From Dehalococcoidia bacterium (GTDB taxonomy: Bacteria > Chloroflexota > Dehalococcoidia > GIF9 > AB-539-J10), in assembly GCA_003562475.1 (NCBI GenBank), contig PWUU01000069.1, positions 1 to 64,000 of the forward strand: DNA of 64,000 bases, in the 5' to 3' direction. The notes under the pieces were generated by a model. The model was not told where the DNA came from. It searched no databases and was given only the letters and a program-made list of their open reading frames with translations. This document shows positions 16,241 through 25,153 of this stretch, piece by piece (within the stretch, counting starts at the first letter, position 1; each line of letters starts with the position of its first letter). A program made the translations under genes and the position numbers.

Positions 16241-17617
16241 ATGTTGCTGCTGCCATTCTTCACACCAAAGATTGCTCACAGCTCATACATACTGGCAGGC
16301 AATGAGACCTGCGCTGTAATCGATCCGCGGCGGGACGTACAGATCTACCTGGATACAGCCCACTCCATGGGGCTCACCATCACACATATCCTGGAGACCC
16401 ACCTGCACGCCGATTTCGTCTCCGGACACATGGATCTTGCCGACAGTACGGGGGCCACAATCTACGCGCCAAAGATCGGAAACTGCTCATTCGATCACGT
16501 GGCCGTCAGCGAAGGAGACGAGATCCAGATCGAGGACATGCTGCTGCAGGTAATAGAGACGCCGGGACACACCCCGGAACACGTATCGTTCGTGGTGATA
16601 GACCAGTCGCGAGGGGATGCGCCAGTTGGGGTCTTCTGCGGGGACACGCTGTTCGTGGGTGATGTGGGACGTCCGGACCTCTTCCCGGGCAGAGCAAAGG
16701 AGCTCGGACACAAGCTGCATGCGAGCCTGTACCAGAACCTCCTGAACCTGCCGGACTTCTGCGAGATCTATCCGCTGCACGCCGCCGGTTCGCTGTGCGG
16801 AAGAGCGATAGCGGCCAAGCGGCAAAGCACCATGGGCTACGAGCGACGCTACAACAGCGCGCTGCAGTTGACCGACATCGAGGAGTTCATCAGTGCGGTC
16901 GTGAAGGACATGCCACCCGCCCCCGACCATTTCAGCCGTTGTACGGTGATCAACACGCGCGGGCCTGCGCTCGTGGACTCCCTTCCATTCCCTCGTGTCA
17001 TGACGGCTGCAGAGTTCCACCAGGCCGCTCAGCAGGAGAACACCGTTGTGCTTGACGTAAGGCCGTACGAGTCCTTCGCTGCCCAGCACGTAAAAGGAGC
17101 CTATGCGATCGATCTCGCCACCAACTTCCCCACCTTCGCCGGATGGGTCATTCCCCCGGAGAAGGACATACTACTCGTAGCAAACTCCTATGAGCAGGTG
17201 CAGGAAGCCGTCACATGGCTGCGGCGGGTTGGGCAGGACTACACCACCGGGTATCTCGATGGAGGGATGCCCGCGTGGGCGTCCGCCGGACTTTCCACAG
17301 GACATGTGTCGCTGCTATCCGCAGGCGAGTTCCACGAAATGCTCAAGAAGGATACGAGCCTTCGGGTACTCGACGTTCGGTCGGCCCAGGAGTTCAGCCA
17401 GGGGCACCTAAAGCGTGCGGTGAACATCCCCGCGGCCGATCTGCGGACGCGCCATACGGAACTCGATCCCGATGCACCACTGGTAGTGGTCTGCCCCGGC
17501 GGGAACCGGGCGACGCTGGCGATAAGCCTGCTGTTGCAGCGCGGATTCAGCAGCCTCATGAACCTTGCCGGAGGACTCACCGGTTACACCGCGGCCGGCT
17601 TCTCCTACGATCTCTAG
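16241..17617 (+). CDS. metallo-beta-lactamase / double rhodanese protein (persulfide dioxygenase-like)
   Basis: This 458-residue cytoplasmic fusion protein has an N-terminal metallo-beta-lactamase domain of the ETHE1/glyoxalase-II type (about residues 1-235), with HLHAD at 53-57. A rhodanese domain (about 265-350) has no cysteine at the catalytic loop. A second rhodanese domain (about 365-455) has an intact loop CPGGNR, with Cys near 418. Such proteins handle persulfides or thiosulfate and pass sulfane sulfur onward; a true dioxygenase would need O2, so a sulfur-transfer role is possible. GGAGGGA precedes the ATG. The sulfur permease genes follow 22 bases downstream. Confidence 0.88.
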   Translation: MLLLPFFTPKIAHSSYILAGNETCAVIDPRRDVQIYLDTAHSMGLTITHILETHLHADFVSGHMDLADSTGATIYAPKIGNCSFDHVAVSEGDEIQIEDMLLQVIETPGHTPEHVSFVVIDQSRGDAPVGVFCGDTLFVGDVGRPDLFPGRAKELGHKLHASLYQNLLNLPDFCEIYPLHAAGSLCGRAIAAKRQSTMGYERRYNSALQLTDIEEFISAVVKDMPPAPDHFSRCTVINTRGPALVDSLPFPRVMTAAEFHQAAQQENTVVLDVRPYESFAAQHVKGAYAIDLATNFPTFAGWVIPPEKDILLVANSYEQVQEAVTWLRRVGQDYTTGYLDGGMPAWASAGLSTGHVSLLSAGEFHEMLKKDTSLRVLDVRSAQEFSQGHLKRAVNIPAADLRTRHTELDPDAPLVVVCPGGNRATLAISLLLQRGFSSLMNLAGGLTGYTAAGFSYDL

Positions 17618-17639
17618 GATACAACGATAGGAGCGAAGC

Positions 17640-18161
17640 ATGAATTGGATGACGATGGATCAGTGGTCTCCGTACATCTGCGGCGCTGGCATCGGCATAC
17701 TGAGCTGGTTCACGTTCCTGCTGTCCGATAGGGTTCTGAGCACATCTTCGACCTACGTCAAGACCGCGGGCATCATCGAGCGCATGTTCCGCGGCAACAA
17801 AGTGCTTGAGAGGGAGTTCTTCAGGAAGATTCACCCGAGCATCGACTGGCAGTGGATGCTCGTCATCGGCATCGTCATCGGGGCATTCATATCATCGATG
17901 GCTTCCGGTCAGGCCCGCATCGTATGGGCCCCTGAGCCATGGTCGACCGCGTTTGGCAGCGCGGTTGCCCCGCGACTCATCGTAGCTTTCGTGGGTGGCG
18001 CGCTGCTTGGACTCGGCTCGCGCTGGGCCGGTGGCTGCACCAGCGGACACGGCATCAGCGGCACCATGCAGCTGGGAGTCGCCAGCTGGATCGCAGCCAT
18101 CTGTTTCTTCGCCAGCGGCATCGCTGCCGCCACATTTCTCTACACGGTGATAGCAGGATAG
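17640..18161 (+). CDS. YeeE/YedE-type sulfur transporter, first half
   Basis: This 173-residue membrane protein of the YeeE/YedE (TsuA-like) group has about four to five helices and the family signature RWAGGCTSGHGISG near residue 125, whose Cys takes part in sulfur ion transfer in TsuA. It lacks the second half of the full-length transporter. That half is supplied by the next gene five bases later. The context with the rhodanese protein suggests import of thiosulfate or another sulfane-sulfur compound. Start ATG with AGGAGCG upstream. Confidence 0.87.
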   Translation: MNWMTMDQWSPYICGAGIGILSWFTFLLSDRVLSTSSTYVKTAGIIERMFRGNKVLEREFFRKIHPSIDWQWMLVIGIVIGAFISSMASGQARIVWAPEPWSTAFGSAVAPRLIVAFVGGALLGLGSRWAGGCTSGHGISGTMQLGVASWIAAICFFASGIAAATFLYTVIAG

Positions 18162-18165
18162 GGTA

Positions 18166-18726
18166 ATGACAAGGCTCGAACCAGTGAGACGTAATCACGG
18201 CGCCCAAAAAGCCCTCGGCCTGGTATTCGGAATCGCGTTCGGCATCCTGTTGCAGAAGGCGGGGGTAACCCGCTACGAGGTGATTATTGCGCAGCTGCTG
18301 CTCGTGGACTTCACCGTTCTCAAGGTGATGATGTCGGCTGTCATCGTGGGTATGGTGGGTGTTCACTTCATGCACGGAAGAAGCTGGGTCAATCTTAGCG
18401 TGCGGACCGGCTCGTTTGGCTCGACAGTGGTGGGCGGACTGATCTTCGGTGCAGGATTCGGCCTTCTTGGATACTGTCCGGGAACCGTCGCAGGTGCGGC
18501 AGGGCAAGGAGCCATGGATGCACTGGCAGGAGGCGTCACCGGCCTCCTGTTCGGTTCGTGGCTGTTTGCATGGCTCTACCCCCGACTCTCCCGTTTCCTG
18601 GATAGGGGTGAGTTCACGAGGCAGACGCTGCAGGAAGTGCTGCACCTCAGTACGTGGAAGACAATACCAGTGGTTGTTGTACTGCTGGTAGCCCTGCTAC
18701 TGGGACTGGAGTGGCTTGGTCTCTAG
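18166..18726 (+). CDS. YeeE/YedE-type sulfur transporter, second half
   Basis: This 186-residue membrane protein is the partner of the preceding gene. Hydrophobic helices span most of the length, and the second YeeE signature GYCPGTVAGAAGQG lies near residue 103. In full-length transporters both halves are fused; two separate half genes are common in anaerobes. It starts five bases after the first half, so the two are surely co-expressed. Confidence 0.87.
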   Translation: MTRLEPVRRNHGAQKALGLVFGIAFGILLQKAGVTRYEVIIAQLLLVDFTVLKVMMSAVIVGMVGVHFMHGRSWVNLSVRTGSFGSTVVGGLIFGAGFGLLGYCPGTVAGAAGQGAMDALAGGVTGLLFGSWLFAWLYPRLSRFLDRGEFTRQTLQEVLHLSTWKTIPVVVVLLVALLLGLEWLGL

Positions 18727-18756
18727 CCTTCGATAACACGAGGAGGAGGAAATGCG

Positions 18757-19140
18757 GTGAGCCTCACAGAACTGTTGCACGGCATCTCACAGGGCATCGG
18801 CCTGATAGGGGTAGCGATCATTACCTGGGGCGTCGCCAAAGCCACCGTCGCGATCGTACGGATTGAGGTCATCTCTCTCCGACGCCTGCACCTGCAGGCG
18901 TCCCGATTGCTGCTGCGACAGCAGTTGGGATCCTCGTTGCTGCTGGGACTGGAGTTCTTGATAGCCGCCGACGTGATCCGCACCATGCTCCAACCTACGC
19001 TCCAGGAGATAGGTGTGCTGGGCGGCATAGTCGCAGTCAGGACCGTGATCGGCTACTTCCTGCACAAAGAGATGAAAGAAGATCGGCAGTTGCTCGCGGA
19101 AGCCAGACACAATTCTCAGACCAGCGACAGCGAACCTTAG
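18757..19140 (+). CDS. DUF1622 family membrane protein
   Basis: This 127-residue protein has two to three predicted membrane helices (about residues 10-32, 60-78 and 88-102) and the DUF1622 pattern GLEFLIAADVIRT. Function is unknown. The GTG start has a strong AGGAGGAGGA site six bases upstream; a closer ATG would run into a stop after two codons. It follows the sulfur permease by 30 bases and may be part of that operon. Confidence 0.83.
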   Translation: MSLTELLHGISQGIGLIGVAIITWGVAKATVAIVRIEVISLRRLHLQASRLLLRQQLGSSLLLGLEFLIAADVIRTMLQPTLQEIGVLGGIVAVRTVIGYFLHKEMKEDRQLLAEARHNSQTSDSEP

Positions 19141-19351
19141 CCATCTCGTGACATGGCGTTCGATACAGATACCGGGGCTCCCAAATTGAGCATCCGATGA
19201 ATGAAGTGCGTCCGGCCACGCAGCCCGCCGCACAGAGCGTTACAGAGGCATCCTGCAGGAGAGCCAGGAAGGGTAGCAGAGAAACTGTTCACACGATGTC
19301 TCACAGTTGCGAAATCGAAGGGCGGCTGCTGGGGGCCACAATACCAGGTGG

Positions 19352-22072
19352 CTATTTCCGAGACGAGGATCGCACCCGGCTCCAGATCAGCTTCTCGCCC
19401 TCTACTGCGAAGAACCCTATGGTTCCAACCAGGATTACGACTACCCACCACTGGGAAGCAAAGGGCTCTGTCCTTAACGGAGCGATTCCGAACAAGGGAA
19501 GCGAATAGACCAGCAGAAGCTGTACCGCCAGAGTCACCCCGACCCCCAGCAACACCACCCGGTTCGAGAAGGGACTGAAGGTGAAGGCCGACCCTTCCAC
19601 AGAACGGGCAGTGAACAGATAGCACACCTGTATCAGAATGATGGTGGTGAAGGCTGCCGTTTGTGCCTGGGTAAGAATGTCTCCTGTTGCCGCATCATTC
19701 ATTGTGTTGTGGTAAAGGAGAAACACGAGGACTGCCCCACCCGCCGATACAATGGATACCAGTCCCACCCTCCACAGAAAGAAGCGGTTAATGAAGCTCC
19801 AGTTCGGGTCTCGTGGAGGCACCTCCAACAACCCCTTCTCCTTTGGCTCCCATACAAGGGGTATCGCACAGGCAACGGCCATGAACAGGTTTACCCACAG
19901 GATTTGTATCGGCTCTACGGGAAGGCGCTCACGGAATACAAGGATAAAGGGAGACAAAGCCATGGCTGATATCATTATCAGCCCCTGCCCGCCGTTAGTG
20001 GGAAGCAGAAACAGTATCATCTTCCAGATGTTGGTAAAGATATGTCGTCCTTCTTCTACCGCCGCAACTATGCTGGCAAAATTGTCGTCAGCTAACACCA
20101 TGTCCGAGGCTTCCTTGCTAACCTCGGTCCCGGTAATTCCCATAGCTACACCGATATCTGCTGCCTTAAGGGCGGGGGCATCGTTTACGCCGTCGCCCGT
20201 CATAGCCACGATATGTCCTCTCTTTCGCAACTGCTGGGCTATCCTGAACTTATGTTCCGGTGCGACCCTGGCGTACACCGACACTTCGTCGACGACATCA
20301 TAGAGTTCCTTGTCGCTCATTTGAGCCAATTCTTCACCCGTCAAGACCTTCTGTTCTTCACCCCCTATTCCTATCTGCCTGGCTACCGCTTGGGCAGTCA
20401 CGGGGTAGTCTCCAGTTATCATGACGCTTCTTATTCCTGCGGTGTCGCACTTTCGAACGGCTTCAATGGCCTCTTCACGAGGAGGATCGAACATGCCCTG
20501 GATGCCGAGGAAAGTAAGCCCGTCAGGATCGCCTTCACCAAACTCCCTGTAATCCTCAGAAACAACCCTGTAAGCCATGGCCAGCGATCGCAAGGCTTCC
20601 CGTGACATTTCATCCACCTTGGCCGATAGCTGCTCGCGTTCCAGTTGCCTGGACTGTCCTTCGACCAATTGGTCATGGCACATCTCAAGCACCTTCTCCG
20701 GAGCGCCTTTCACGTAGATGACGTTCTCCCCCCGGCCCTGATGGAGTGTGGCCATATACCGGTGCTCCGGATCGAAGGGTATTTCATCCAAGCGGGGGTG
20801 AGCCTCCTCAAGCCCGGCTTTGAGCGCTGAGACTATAAGCGCTCCTTCGGTGGGGTCACCCTTGATTCGATAGTGTCCCCCCTCCTCTATAAGGTCTGCG
20901 TTATTGCACAGATAGCCTGCACGAAGGAGTTCAGACAAATCCTTGTTGTCGAGCACGGAACTGACAGCCTCGGCGTCTCGAAAGAACTCCCCATGAGGTT
21001 CGTATCCTGCCCCTGATACGCGGTACTCCGTGGCACCAGCGAGAATCCTGACCACCGTCATCTCATTCCTGGTAAGCGTGCCTGTCTTATCGGAGCATAT
21101 TACTGTGGTGCTCCCCAGCGTCTCCACCGCCGGCAGTCTCCGTATCAGCGCATTACGGCGCCCCATGGCCATAGCGCCAATAGCAAAAGCGCTCATCAGT
21201 GCTGCCGGCAGCCCCTCTGGTATCACCGCCACAATCATCCCCACTGTAGCCAGGAACATGAATTCGTAGTCATAGCCTAACGCGACTCCTGCGCCAAAGG
21301 TTATCGCCCCGAAAGCCAGAATAGCGATGATTATCAACTTCACGAACTCGTTCACTTTTCTGATTATCGGAGGAACAACCCGCCCGCTCTCCTGCAGCAT
21401 GCCCGCGATCTTGCCAATTTCCGCTTCCTGTCCCGTTGCTGTAACGATCCCTTTCCCATTTCCGCGGGTGACGAACGTACCGCTGAAGCACATGCAATGC
21501 TGATCACCGGGGGGCAGACCCGGCGAGTCCTCCGGTTGAGTGTCCTTCTGCACGGGCGAAGATTCGCCCGTAAGCATGGCTTCATCCGCGTACAGGCTTT
21601 GCACAGACAACAGGCGAAGGTCCGCCGGCACACGATCTCCCGATTCAAGCACCACCACATCGCCGGGGACCAGATCTTTGACGGGAACGGTGAGTTTCTT
21701 CCCATTCCTGATGACGGTGCTGTTGGGCACTGTCATCTTCCTCAGACTCTCCAGGGCAGTCTCGGCTTTTCCTTCTTGCATGAAGCCTATGATGGCGGAA
21801 GCCAGGATGACAGCCAGAATCACATACATATCGAGGTACTTGTCCAGGAAAAAGGCGACGCCGGCTGCTGCAAAAAGGACGTAATACAAGGCATTGTGAA
21901 ACTGACGGAGAAATCGAACCAGGGCGCTGGTTCCCCTCGCTTCCAGCTCGTTAGGACCATATTTCGATAATCGTTTCTTTGCCTCTTCCGTACTGAGCCC
22001 ATCGGTGCTCGTCTCGAGAGCTTCGATCACCTGCTCAACGGACAATTGGTACCAAGCTTTTCCGTTCTGCAT
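19352..22072 (-). CDS. P-type cation-transporting ATPase (Ca2+-ATPase-like, P2 type)
   Basis: This 906-residue inner-membrane pump begins with a cation-ATPase N-terminal domain (WYQLSVEQVIEALE), then the actuator TGES loop. The phosphorylation motif DKTGT is at Asp328, followed by the nucleotide-binding domain (KGAPE), the hinge TGDGVNDAPALK and six C-terminal helices. The PEGLPAAL segment before the phosphorylation domain is typical of Ca2+ or Na+/K+ P2-type pumps. The frame is open 27 codons further upstream to a GTG, but the ATG at 22072 fits the family start. It is transcribed alone; the ion is not certain. Confidence 0.92.
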   Translation of the reverse strand: MQNGKAWYQLSVEQVIEALETSTDGLSTEEAKKRLSKYGPNELEARGTSALVRFLRQFHNALYYVLFAAAGVAFFLDKYLDMYVILAVILASAIIGFMQEGKAETALESLRKMTVPNSTVIRNGKKLTVPVKDLVPGDVVVLESGDRVPADLRLLSVQSLYADEAMLTGESSPVQKDTQPEDSPGLPPGDQHCMCFSGTFVTRGNGKGIVTATGQEAEIGKIAGMLQESGRVVPPIIRKVNEFVKLIIIAILAFGAITFGAGVALGYDYEFMFLATVGMIVAVIPEGLPAALMSAFAIGAMAMGRRNALIRRLPAVETLGSTTVICSDKTGTLTRNEMTVVRILAGATEYRVSGAGYEPHGEFFRDAEAVSSVLDNKDLSELLRAGYLCNNADLIEEGGHYRIKGDPTEGALIVSALKAGLEEAHPRLDEIPFDPEHRYMATLHQGRGENVIYVKGAPEKVLEMCHDQLVEGQSRQLEREQLSAKVDEMSREALRSLAMAYRVVSEDYREFGEGDPDGLTFLGIQGMFDPPREEAIEAVRKCDTAGIRSVMITGDYPVTAQAVARQIGIGGEEQKVLTGEELAQMSDKELYDVVDEVSVYARVAPEHKFRIAQQLRKRGHIVAMTGDGVNDAPALKAADIGVAMGITGTEVSKEASDMVLADDNFASIVAAVEEGRHIFTNIWKMILFLLPTNGGQGLIMISAMALSPFILVFRERLPVEPIQILWVNLFMAVACAIPLVWEPKEKGLLEVPPRDPNWSFINRFFLWRVGLVSIVSAGGAVLVFLLYHNTMNDAATGDILTQAQTAAFTTIILIQVCYLFTARSVEGSAFTFSPFSNRVVLLGVGVTLAVQLLLVYSLPLFGIAPLRTEPFASQWWVVVILVGTIGFFAVEGEKLIWSRVRSSSRK

Positions 22073-22776
22073 CGTTGTAGCCCACCACCATTGCGGGCTA
22101 TCCAGGCCCGGGTCTTTCAGGGACGCCTTCCAGGTTTTCGGGGAGTATGCCACAGCACGGCCGATACGACAAAGAGCTCACTCGATAGCACACCTGGCTT
22201 GCCGCGCTCACACCAAAGATTGGTCGCGCATCCAGACTAAGGCGATGGGCCAATGCATGAGCGCTTGCAGTTTCTCGTGGAACCGCCATGCGCACCGAAT
22301 ACTTCGAGGATAACAGAATAGCTGACTATCCACACTTGCAGCCCATAGTACGTGTACTATCGACAGTCGGGCGAAAACGAAGACTCGGTGCTTCTGCCTA
22401 CGCAGAAGCCATAGGTTGACAGGTGAACTACTGCCACAACGTGTTTACCAGCTGATGGGAATGGCGTCTTGGCGGCTATGGCTGACGACGGCACCCGTAG
22501 TGTTCTGATTGTCCTCGTGGGCGTCAGCATCGTCATACTTCTTCAGCAGAAACCACGCAGTGGCTGAAGCTCTGAACCGACCGGTCACCTCACGAATGCG
22601 GCCAAGTGCATTGCCGCAGCCCTGTGCTCGTGTTACCATGCAACGGGCCGGGGTGCCACACCGTCCATCCGGCTGACGTCGCGCCACAGCAGGAGTACCG
22701 CCCGTAGCACACTTCTGCGATCGCTGCCCTCGATGCCTGGAGCGAACGGCCCGCATTACTCGAAGGAGGAACACTC
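22073..22776. other. 704-base intergenic region between divergent genes
   Basis: It separates the P-type ATPase from the acyl-CoA dehydrogenase pair. Several short open frames occur on both strands, but none has a start signal or resembles a known protein. No tRNA, repeat or riboswitch was recognised. It ends with a good AGGAGG site for the next gene. Confidence 0.45.
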
Positions 22777-23922
22777 TTGGATTTCGAACTCACTGAAGAG
22801 CAGAAGATGTTCCAGTCAATGCTGCGCGATTTCGTGGACAACGAGGTTGCCCCACATGCGGCAAGGTGGGACGAGAGCGAAGAGTTTCCGACAGACGCCA
22901 TTCAGAAGATGACCGAGCTCGGGCTCTTCGGGTTGCACCTTCCCGAAGAGTACGGAGGTAGCGGGGACGACGTTACTTTCGTGCTTGCGTGCGAGGAACT
23001 CGCCAGAGGCTCCGGGGGCCTTTCCAGCATCTACATCACCACCGTGAGTCTCGCCATTGCACCCATCGTGATGTATGGCAGCGAAGCACAGAAGCGCGCA
23101 TATATCCCACGGGTTGCCACCGAGGGAGCCACCGTCGCCTTCGCTCTCACGGAGGCCATGGCCGGCAGCGACGTCGCCGCTCTCGACATGAAGTACAACC
23201 GAGAGGGCGACTACTACGTACTTAACGGAACAAAGATATTCATCACCAACGGGGCCGAGGCTGATTTCCTGGTGACCTTCGCCACCAGGGACAAGTCGCT
23301 GGGTTACAAGGGAATCAGCGCGTTCATCGTTGACAGGGATACCCCCGGTTTCTCCGTCGGCAAGCTGGAGAAGAAGATGGGACTTCATCCCGCTTCGGCT
23401 GCAGAGCTGGTCTTTGACAATTGTCAAGTGCCGGCAGAGAACCTGCTCGGCGAGGAAGGACAGGGGTTCAAAGTGGCACTGAAGGCGATCGATTCCTGTC
23501 GTGTGTCCGTTGCTGCACAGAGTGTCGGTCTTGCACAGGCCGCCTACGATGCCGCAGTAGCATATGCGAAGGAACGGAAGCAGTTCGGCGTCGAAATCGC
23601 ACGGCACCAGGGCATCCAGTTCATGATTGCGGACATGGCGGTGGAACTCGACGCGGCGCGACTGCTGACCTATCGTGCTGCCTGGCAGCAGCAAGCCACA
23701 GGAGCGATCGGCACAAAGGAGCCGGCAATGGCGAAACTGTTCGCCAGCGAGGCAGCTCATCGAATTGCTCACAAGGCCATTCAGATCCACGGCGGCTACG
23801 GCTACACCAAGGAGTTCGCGGTGGAGAGGATATATCGCGACCAGCGCATCATGGAGCTATTCGAGGGTACGTCCGAGATGCAACGATGGACGATTGCCCG
23901 CCAGATAACCGGCCTCAAGTAG
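22777..23922 (+). CDS. acyl-CoA dehydrogenase (first of a tandem pair)
   Basis: This 381-residue flavoprotein oxidises an acyl-CoA to the enoyl-CoA and passes electrons to ETF. Domains are helical N-terminal, beta middle (the FALTEAMAGSD FAD/substrate loop near residue 125) and helical C-terminal. The catalytic glutamate is in FEGTSEMQR near residue 362, the position used by short- and medium-chain enzymes. The start is TTG, supported by AGGAGG nine bases before it and by exact alignment with the ATG of the next gene. The downstream paralog is about 70% identical, so this is a recent duplication. The chain length is unknown. Confidence 0.94.
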   Translation: MDFELTEEQKMFQSMLRDFVDNEVAPHAARWDESEEFPTDAIQKMTELGLFGLHLPEEYGGSGDDVTFVLACEELARGSGGLSSIYITTVSLAIAPIVMYGSEAQKRAYIPRVATEGATVAFALTEAMAGSDVAALDMKYNREGDYYVLNGTKIFITNGAEADFLVTFATRDKSLGYKGISAFIVDRDTPGFSVGKLEKKMGLHPASAAELVFDNCQVPAENLLGEEGQGFKVALKAIDSCRVSVAAQSVGLAQAAYDAAVAYAKERKQFGVEIARHQGIQFMIADMAVELDAARLLTYRAAWQQQATGAIGTKEPAMAKLFASEAAHRIAHKAIQIHGGYGYTKEFAVERIYRDQRIMELFEGTSEMQRWTIARQITGLK

Positions 23923-23959
23923 GTGATCCCGTGGCCGGACCATTGAAGGGGGGAATGAC

Positions 23960-25102
23960 ATGGATTTCGAACTGAACGAAGAGCAGAAGATGTTTCAGTC
24001 GATGGTTCGCGACTTCGTGGATCACGAGATTGCTCCCTGCGCCACAAAGTGGGATGAGTCCGAAGAGTTCCCACATGACGTAGTGAAGAAGATGGCCGAG
24101 GTTGGCCTGTACAGTCTCAATATGCCGGAGGAATACGGAGGCACGGGCGACGAGCTCACATTCGTTCTTGCAGTGGAGGAGATTTCCCGCGGCTGTGCCG
24201 GCCTCGGCGCCTCTTACGTCACAACAATGAGCCTGGCGATGAACTCAATCGTCAAGCAAGGCAGCAAAGAACAGAAGGACCGCTACATACCATGGGTCAT
24301 GGAGGGTGCAAACGTCTCCTTCGGCCTTACAGAAGCAATGGCCGGCAGTGACGTTGCAAGCCTCGACGCACGCTATACGCATGATGGAGACGAGTTCATA
24401 CTCAACGGCACCAAGATATTCATCACCAACGGTGCCGAGGCGGATTTCCTGGTTACGTTCGCCACAAAGGATAAGTCGCTCGGCTACAAGGGCATAAGCG
24501 GCTTCATCATCGAGAGGGGCTTCCCGGGATTCTCTATCGGCAAGACCGAGCGAAAGATGGGCATGCATCCTGCATCGGCAACAGAGTTGGTGTTCGATAA
24601 CTGCCGCGTGCCCGCCGGGAACCTGATCGGCCGGGAGGGACAGGGCTTCTCAATCGCACTGGAGTCCGTAGACACGTGTCGAGTCTGCGTCGCCGCACAG
24701 GCAGTGGGCATCGCTCAGGCTGCCTACGATGCGGCCGTCTCCTACGCGAAGGAACGCAAGCAATTTGGAGTTGAGATCGCCCGTCACCAGGGCATCCAGT
24801 TCATGATTGCGGACATGGCGGTCGACCTGGATGCCGCCCGGCTGCTCACCTATCGAGCCGCGTGGCAGATACAAGCGACAGGAAGAACGTCGGCGAAAGA
24901 GCCCGCGATGGCCAAGCTCTTCGCGTCAGAAGCCGCCCATCGCATCTGCCACAAGGCAGTGCAGATACACGGAGGATACGGCTATACGCGAGAGTTCGCT
25001 GTTGAGCGACTCTATCGCGATCAGCGTATCACCGAGATATACGAGGGCACCTCGGAGATGCAGCGCTGGACCATCGCACGACAGATAACGGGGACGCGCT
25101 AG
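23960..25102 (+). CDS. acyl-CoA dehydrogenase (second of a tandem pair)
   Basis: This 380-residue acyl-CoA dehydrogenase is closely similar to the preceding gene along its full length, with FGLTEAMAGSD in the middle domain and the catalytic YEGTSEMQR near residue 362. It differs mainly in the N-terminal helices and around residues 100-115. A purine-rich GGGGGG site lies upstream of the ATG. The 37-base gap suggests one operon. Its stop codon TAG forms the loop of a strong terminator hairpin. Two similar enzymes together may serve different acyl chain lengths or branched substrates. Confidence 0.95.
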   Translation: MDFELNEEQKMFQSMVRDFVDHEIAPCATKWDESEEFPHDVVKKMAEVGLYSLNMPEEYGGTGDELTFVLAVEEISRGCAGLGASYVTTMSLAMNSIVKQGSKEQKDRYIPWVMEGANVSFGLTEAMAGSDVASLDARYTHDGDEFILNGTKIFITNGAEADFLVTFATKDKSLGYKGISGFIIERGFPGFSIGKTERKMGMHPASATELVFDNCRVPAGNLIGREGQGFSIALESVDTCRVCVAAQAVGIAQAAYDAAVSYAKERKQFGVEIARHQGIQFMIADMAVDLDAARLLTYRAAWQIQATGRTSAKEPAMAKLFASEAAHRICHKAVQIHGGYGYTREFAVERLYRDQRITEIYEGTSEMQRWTIARQITGTR

Positions 25103-25115
25103 GCGCGTCCCCGTT
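25087..25115. terminator. bidirectional terminator with the stop codon as loop
   Basis: AACGGGGACGCGC (25087-25099) and GCGCGTCCCCGTT (25103-25115) pair perfectly over 13 bases. The 3-base loop is the TAG stop codon of the second acyl-CoA dehydrogenase. Being symmetric, it can also serve the convergent acetyl-CoA synthetase gene. Confidence 0.75.
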
Positions 25116-25153
25116 CTAATCGCTCCGGATACTCCCACTCTTACAGCGAGGCT

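Noticed and set aside
22816-23790. 324-codon open frame on the minus strand
   Set aside because: It is antisense to the acyl-CoA dehydrogenase; the similar frame on the second copy is shorter, as expected for a shadow.
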